Assembly: GCA_003551805.1 (NCBI GenBank)
Contig: PUNR01000149.1
Location: forward strand, 1-16,403
Reading direction: 5' to 3'
From: Loktanella sp.
GTDB taxonomy: Bacteria; Pseudomonadota; Alphaproteobacteria; Rhodobacterales; Rhodobacteraceae
Length of the DNA: 16,403 nt
This document shows positions 14,431-16,403 of the stretch, in pieces (position 1 is the stretch's first letter; each line of letters opens with the position of its first letter). The translations under genes were made by a program, and so were the position numbers. The notes below the pieces were generated by a model. The model was not told the origin of the DNA. It made no database searches and saw only the letters and a list, made by a program, of their open reading frames with translations.

Positions 14431-14439
14431 TTATCCAGT
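14431..14439 (+). promoter_or_regulatory. Near-match DnaA box 3
   Basis: TTATCCAGT matches the first seven bases of the DnaA box and lies 36 nt after box 2 in the same orientation. It may be a low-affinity site. Confidence 0.4.
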
Positions 14440-14494
14440 CTGGCGCCAGCCCCCTTTGGCCTGCTAAGACAATTCCGACGAGGCGAGGTGACCG

Positions 14495-15988
14495 ATGAAC
14501 GAAATATCAACCTTCAACGCATCCGGCACGCCAGATGCAGCTGTCGATCTTATGCCCCATTCCATCGAGGCAGAGCAGCAATTGCTGGGCGCGATCCTGA
14601 CCAACAACGACATCTTTGACCGTGTCGCCGCGATCATCGGTCCCAAGCATTTTTACGACCCAGTCCATGCCCGCATCTTTGAGACCGCCGCGACGCGGAT
14701 TTCCAAGAATGCGCTGGCCAGCCCCGTGACCCTTAAGACCTTTCTGGAAGACGACGAAGGGCTGAAAGAACTGGGCGGTCCGGCCTATCTGGCCCGTCTT
14801 GCGGGGGCGGCGATTTCGGCCTTTGCTGCGCGCGATTATGCGCAGATGATCTATGATCTGGCGGTGCGCCGCGAACTTATTCAGGTTGGGCGCAACATTT
14901 CCGACAAGGCCGCCAAGGTCAATGTCGACAGCGAACCCAAAGACCAGATTGTCGAAGCGGAACAAGCGCTTTACGCGCTGGCCGAACAGGGCACAACGGA
15001 TCAAGGGTTCCAGTCGTTTCTGCGCGCCGTCACCGATGCGGTGAATGTCGCCAACGCCGCCTATCAGCGTGATGGTGGCATGGCGGGTGTGTCCACGGGC
15101 CTGATTGATCTGGACAAAAAGCTGGGTGGTTTACATAAATCCGACCTTTTGATCCTTGCCGGACGTCCGTCGATGGGGAAAACCTCGCTTGCGACGAACA
15201 TCGCCTTCAACATCGCCAAGGCCTATAAGAAAGGCATGTTGCCTGATGGCACCGAAGGCGCTGTGGATGGCGGCGTCGTCGGGTTTTATTCGCTGGAGAT
15301 GAGCGCCGAACAGCTTGCCGCGCGTATCTTGTCCGAAGCGGCAGAGGTCCCGTCAGAACAGATCCGCCGCGGTGACATGACCGAAACCGAATTCCGCCGT
15401 TTCGTCGATGCCGCCAAATCGCTTGAAGCATGTCCGTTGTTCATCGACGACACCCCTGCCCTGCCGATCTCGCAGCTTGCCGCCCGCGCGCGGCGGCTGA
15501 AGCGGACGCACGGCCTTGATGTGTTGATGGTTGATTACCTGCAACTGGTGCGTGGCACCGGACGGTCCGAAAACCGCGTGAACGAGATTTCCGAGATCAC
15601 GATGGGCCTGAAGGCTATCGCCAAGGAACTCAACATCCCTGTCATCGCGCTGTCGCAGTTATCACGTCAGGTCGAAAGCCGCGAAGACAAGCGCCCGCAA
15701 TTGTCGGATTTGCGCGAATCGGGCTCGATCGAGCAGGACGCTGATGTGGTGATGTTCGTGTTCCGCGAAGAATATTACAAAGAACGCGAAAAACCCGGCG
15801 ATCATGAAATGGACAAGATGGCCGCTTGGCAGGAAGAAATGGAACGTCTGCACGGCAAGGCCGAGGTCGTTATCGGCAAACAGCGCCACGGGCCGATCGG
15901 GACGGTCGAACTAAGCTTTGAAGGGCAGTTCACCCGCTTTGGCAATCTGGTCAAACCTTGGCAGCAGGTCAGCGAGGATCAATATTGA
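14495..15988 (+). CDS. dnaB: Replicative DNA helicase DnaB
   Basis: Hexameric 5'-3' helicase that unwinds DNA at the replication fork and binds primase. The 497-residue protein has the N-terminal DnaB domain (about 20-125, beginning PHSIEAEQQLLGAIL) and the RecA-like C-terminal domain: Walker A GRPSMGKTS (223-231), Glu268 in SLEMS, Walker B LMVDYLQ (344-350), the SQLSRQVESR motif (387-396), SIEQDADVVMFVFREEYY (411-428) and KQRHGPIGT (462-470), which provides the inter-subunit Lys/Arg. The domain is not split by an intein. Two short insertions (about 246-260 and 433-453) are of the kind often seen in alphaproteobacterial DnaB. ATG 14495 follows GAGGTG (14485-14490). DnaA boxes lie upstream. 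Its stop overlaps the next start as TGATG. Confidence 0.96.
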   Translation: MNEISTFNASGTPDAAVDLMPHSIEAEQQLLGAILTNNDIFDRVAAIIGPKHFYDPVHARIFETAATRISKNALASPVTLKTFLEDDEGLKELGGPAYLARLAGAAISAFAARDYAQMIYDLAVRRELIQVGRNISDKAAKVNVDSEPKDQIVEAEQALYALAEQGTTDQGFQSFLRAVTDAVNVANAAYQRDGGMAGVSTGLIDLDKKLGGLHKSDLLILAGRPSMGKTSLATNIAFNIAKAYKKGMLPDGTEGAVDGGVVGFYSLEMSAEQLAARILSEAAEVPSEQIRRGDMTETEFRRFVDAAKSLEACPLFIDDTPALPISQLAARARRLKRTHGLDVLMVDYLQLVRGTGRSENRVNEISEITMGLKAIAKELNIPVIALSQLSRQVESREDKRPQLSDLRESGSIEQDADVVMFVFREEYYKEREKPGDHEMDKMAAWQEEMERLHGKAEVVIGKQRHGPIGTVELSFEGQFTRFGNLVKPWQQVSEDQY

Positions 15989-16365
15989 TGCGTGCAGCAA
16001 TTCTGGCCCTAGGTTTCGGCCTGACCGCTGGCGGTGCTTTCGCCCAGCAGGATCTGCGGTTCAACGGCGGTGTCGGCGATTTTGATCTGTCCCTGTCAGG
16101 TGTGCAGGCGACAGTGATGCATGCCGATGACGGGATGCTGCGGCTGGCAATCGCGATGGACAGCGAAAACCGTTTGCGGTTTGCAACATTCACGGCTTTG
16201 TCGGTGGGCGAAGATATTACCGCAACGCTGTGCGGCCATCAGATCGTGCAGGCGCGGCTGCAGGCGCAGATTGGATCCGGCTATGTGATGTCGTCCCCGC
16301 TTGATGCTGATCTGGCGCAGGAACTGGCCGATGTCATCAACGGCCTGCGCGGTTGCGCTGATTGA
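15988..16365 (+). CDS. Small exported protein, possibly SecD P1-head-like
   Basis: Predicted periplasmic protein of 125 residues. A signal peptide (MRAAILALGFGLTAGGAFA) ends with an AFA cleavage site before QQ at residue 20. The ATG at 15988 overlaps the dnaB stop as TGATG, and GAGGA lies upstream, so it is probably translated after dnaB; the same frame is open from 15958 but would then lack a sensible signal peptide start. The C-terminal half (about 61-122: NRLRFATFTALSVGEDI..., then ADLAQELADVINGLRG) resembles by eye the P1-head region of SecD, FxxxTxxNVGxxIAIVLDG...EAxxLAxxLRxG. Two Cys (82, 123) could form a disulfide. It has no SecD membrane part. The function is unknown; the SecD likeness is my reading of the pattern and is not confirmed. 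Confidence 0.75.
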   Translation: MRAAILALGFGLTAGGAFAQQDLRFNGGVGDFDLSLSGVQATVMHADDGMLRLAIAMDSENRLRFATFTALSVGEDITATLCGHQIVQARLQAQIGSGYVMSSPLDADLAQELADVINGLRGCAD

Positions 16366-16403
16366 CCTTGCCGCCCCTCGCGGGCCCTGCCAAAAGGACC
16401 GTC
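16366..16403 (+). other. Leader of the next plus-strand gene
   Basis: After the stop codon at 16363-16365 the last 38 bases end with AAAAGGA (16392-16398) and ACCGTC, which looks like a ribosome site for a gene whose start lies just past the window. Alanine racemase often follows dnaB in this family, but nothing of it is visible. Confidence 0.3.

Larger units (their letters stand above)
14282..14494 (+). promoter_or_regulatory. dnaB upstream region with DnaA boxes
   Basis: 213 bp without a gene. It holds two perfect DnaA boxes and one near match on the same strand, listed separately. Minor inverted repeats (AGCAATCGTTGCT, TGGCGCCA) also occur. The region presumably contains the dnaB promoter; I cannot place -35 and -10 elements with confidence. 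Confidence 0.6.

Noticed and set aside
14282..14494. Chromosomal replication origin
   Set aside because: Only two perfect DnaA boxes, no AT-rich unwinding stretch, and no dnaA, parAB or hemE nearby. A regulatory role for dnaB is simpler.

Overview
The window is about 60% GC. The protein families, gene order and codon use fit an alphaproteobacterium of the Rhodobacteraceae (Roseobacter group). This is inferred from the style of infC, dnaB and pyrE, from an S-L-M ordered form II cox cluster, and from a GGGATATTTA-type repeat that I associate with this family. I see no phage, transposon, CRISPR, tRNA or rRNA genes. It looks like ordinary chromosome, with one accessory molybdoenzyme cluster.

Layout. 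(1) 1-3040: infC (+, 418-963) lies between two minus-strand genes for alanine-rich envelope proteins. The left one is cut by the window edge; the right one (1058-3040) is an exported OmpA-family protein. infC has no ATG, GTG or TTG that could give a full-length protein and appears to start at ATA. infC and the OmpA gene converge on a bidirectional hairpin terminator. (2) 3138-11108: a seven-gene minus-strand cluster, read from right to left: coxD-like AAA+ ATPase, coxE-like vWA protein, XdhC/CoxF-family protein, MoeA-like molybdopterin-binding protein, then coxS, coxL and coxM. The first four are joined by 1-4 nt overlaps. A 97-nt gap separates them from the structural genes. CoxL carries AYRGAGR, the form II signature, and lacks the form I cysteine motif. 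The product is therefore best called a CODH-like molybdenum hydroxylase with uncertain substrate. (3) 11217-12440: gcdH, glutaryl-CoA dehydrogenase, divergent from the cox cluster. (4) 12502-16365: pyrC, pyrE, dnaB and a small exported protein, all on +. These cover de novo pyrimidine synthesis followed by the replicative helicase. The pyrE-dnaB gap holds two perfect DnaA boxes.

How the genes work together. CoxD and CoxE resemble the MoxR ATPase/vWA pair that matures the Cox active site. The XdhC-like and MoeA-like proteins fit molybdenum cofactor supply. CoxS (two [2Fe-2S]), CoxL (Mo-cofactor) and CoxM (FAD) form the enzyme. PyrC and PyrE catalyse separate steps of UMP synthesis. DnaB and the DnaA boxes suggest replication-linked control.

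I did not find a clearly new defence or mobile system. The points most worth a second look are: the AUA start of infC; the DnaA boxes before dnaB; a possible eight-codon leader ORF in front of a pyrC that lacks its own Shine-Dalgarno; a repeat element that encodes the N-terminus of coxE; the roughly 280-residue stretch without basic residues in the OmpA protein; and a SecD-P1-like secreted protein coupled to dnaB.
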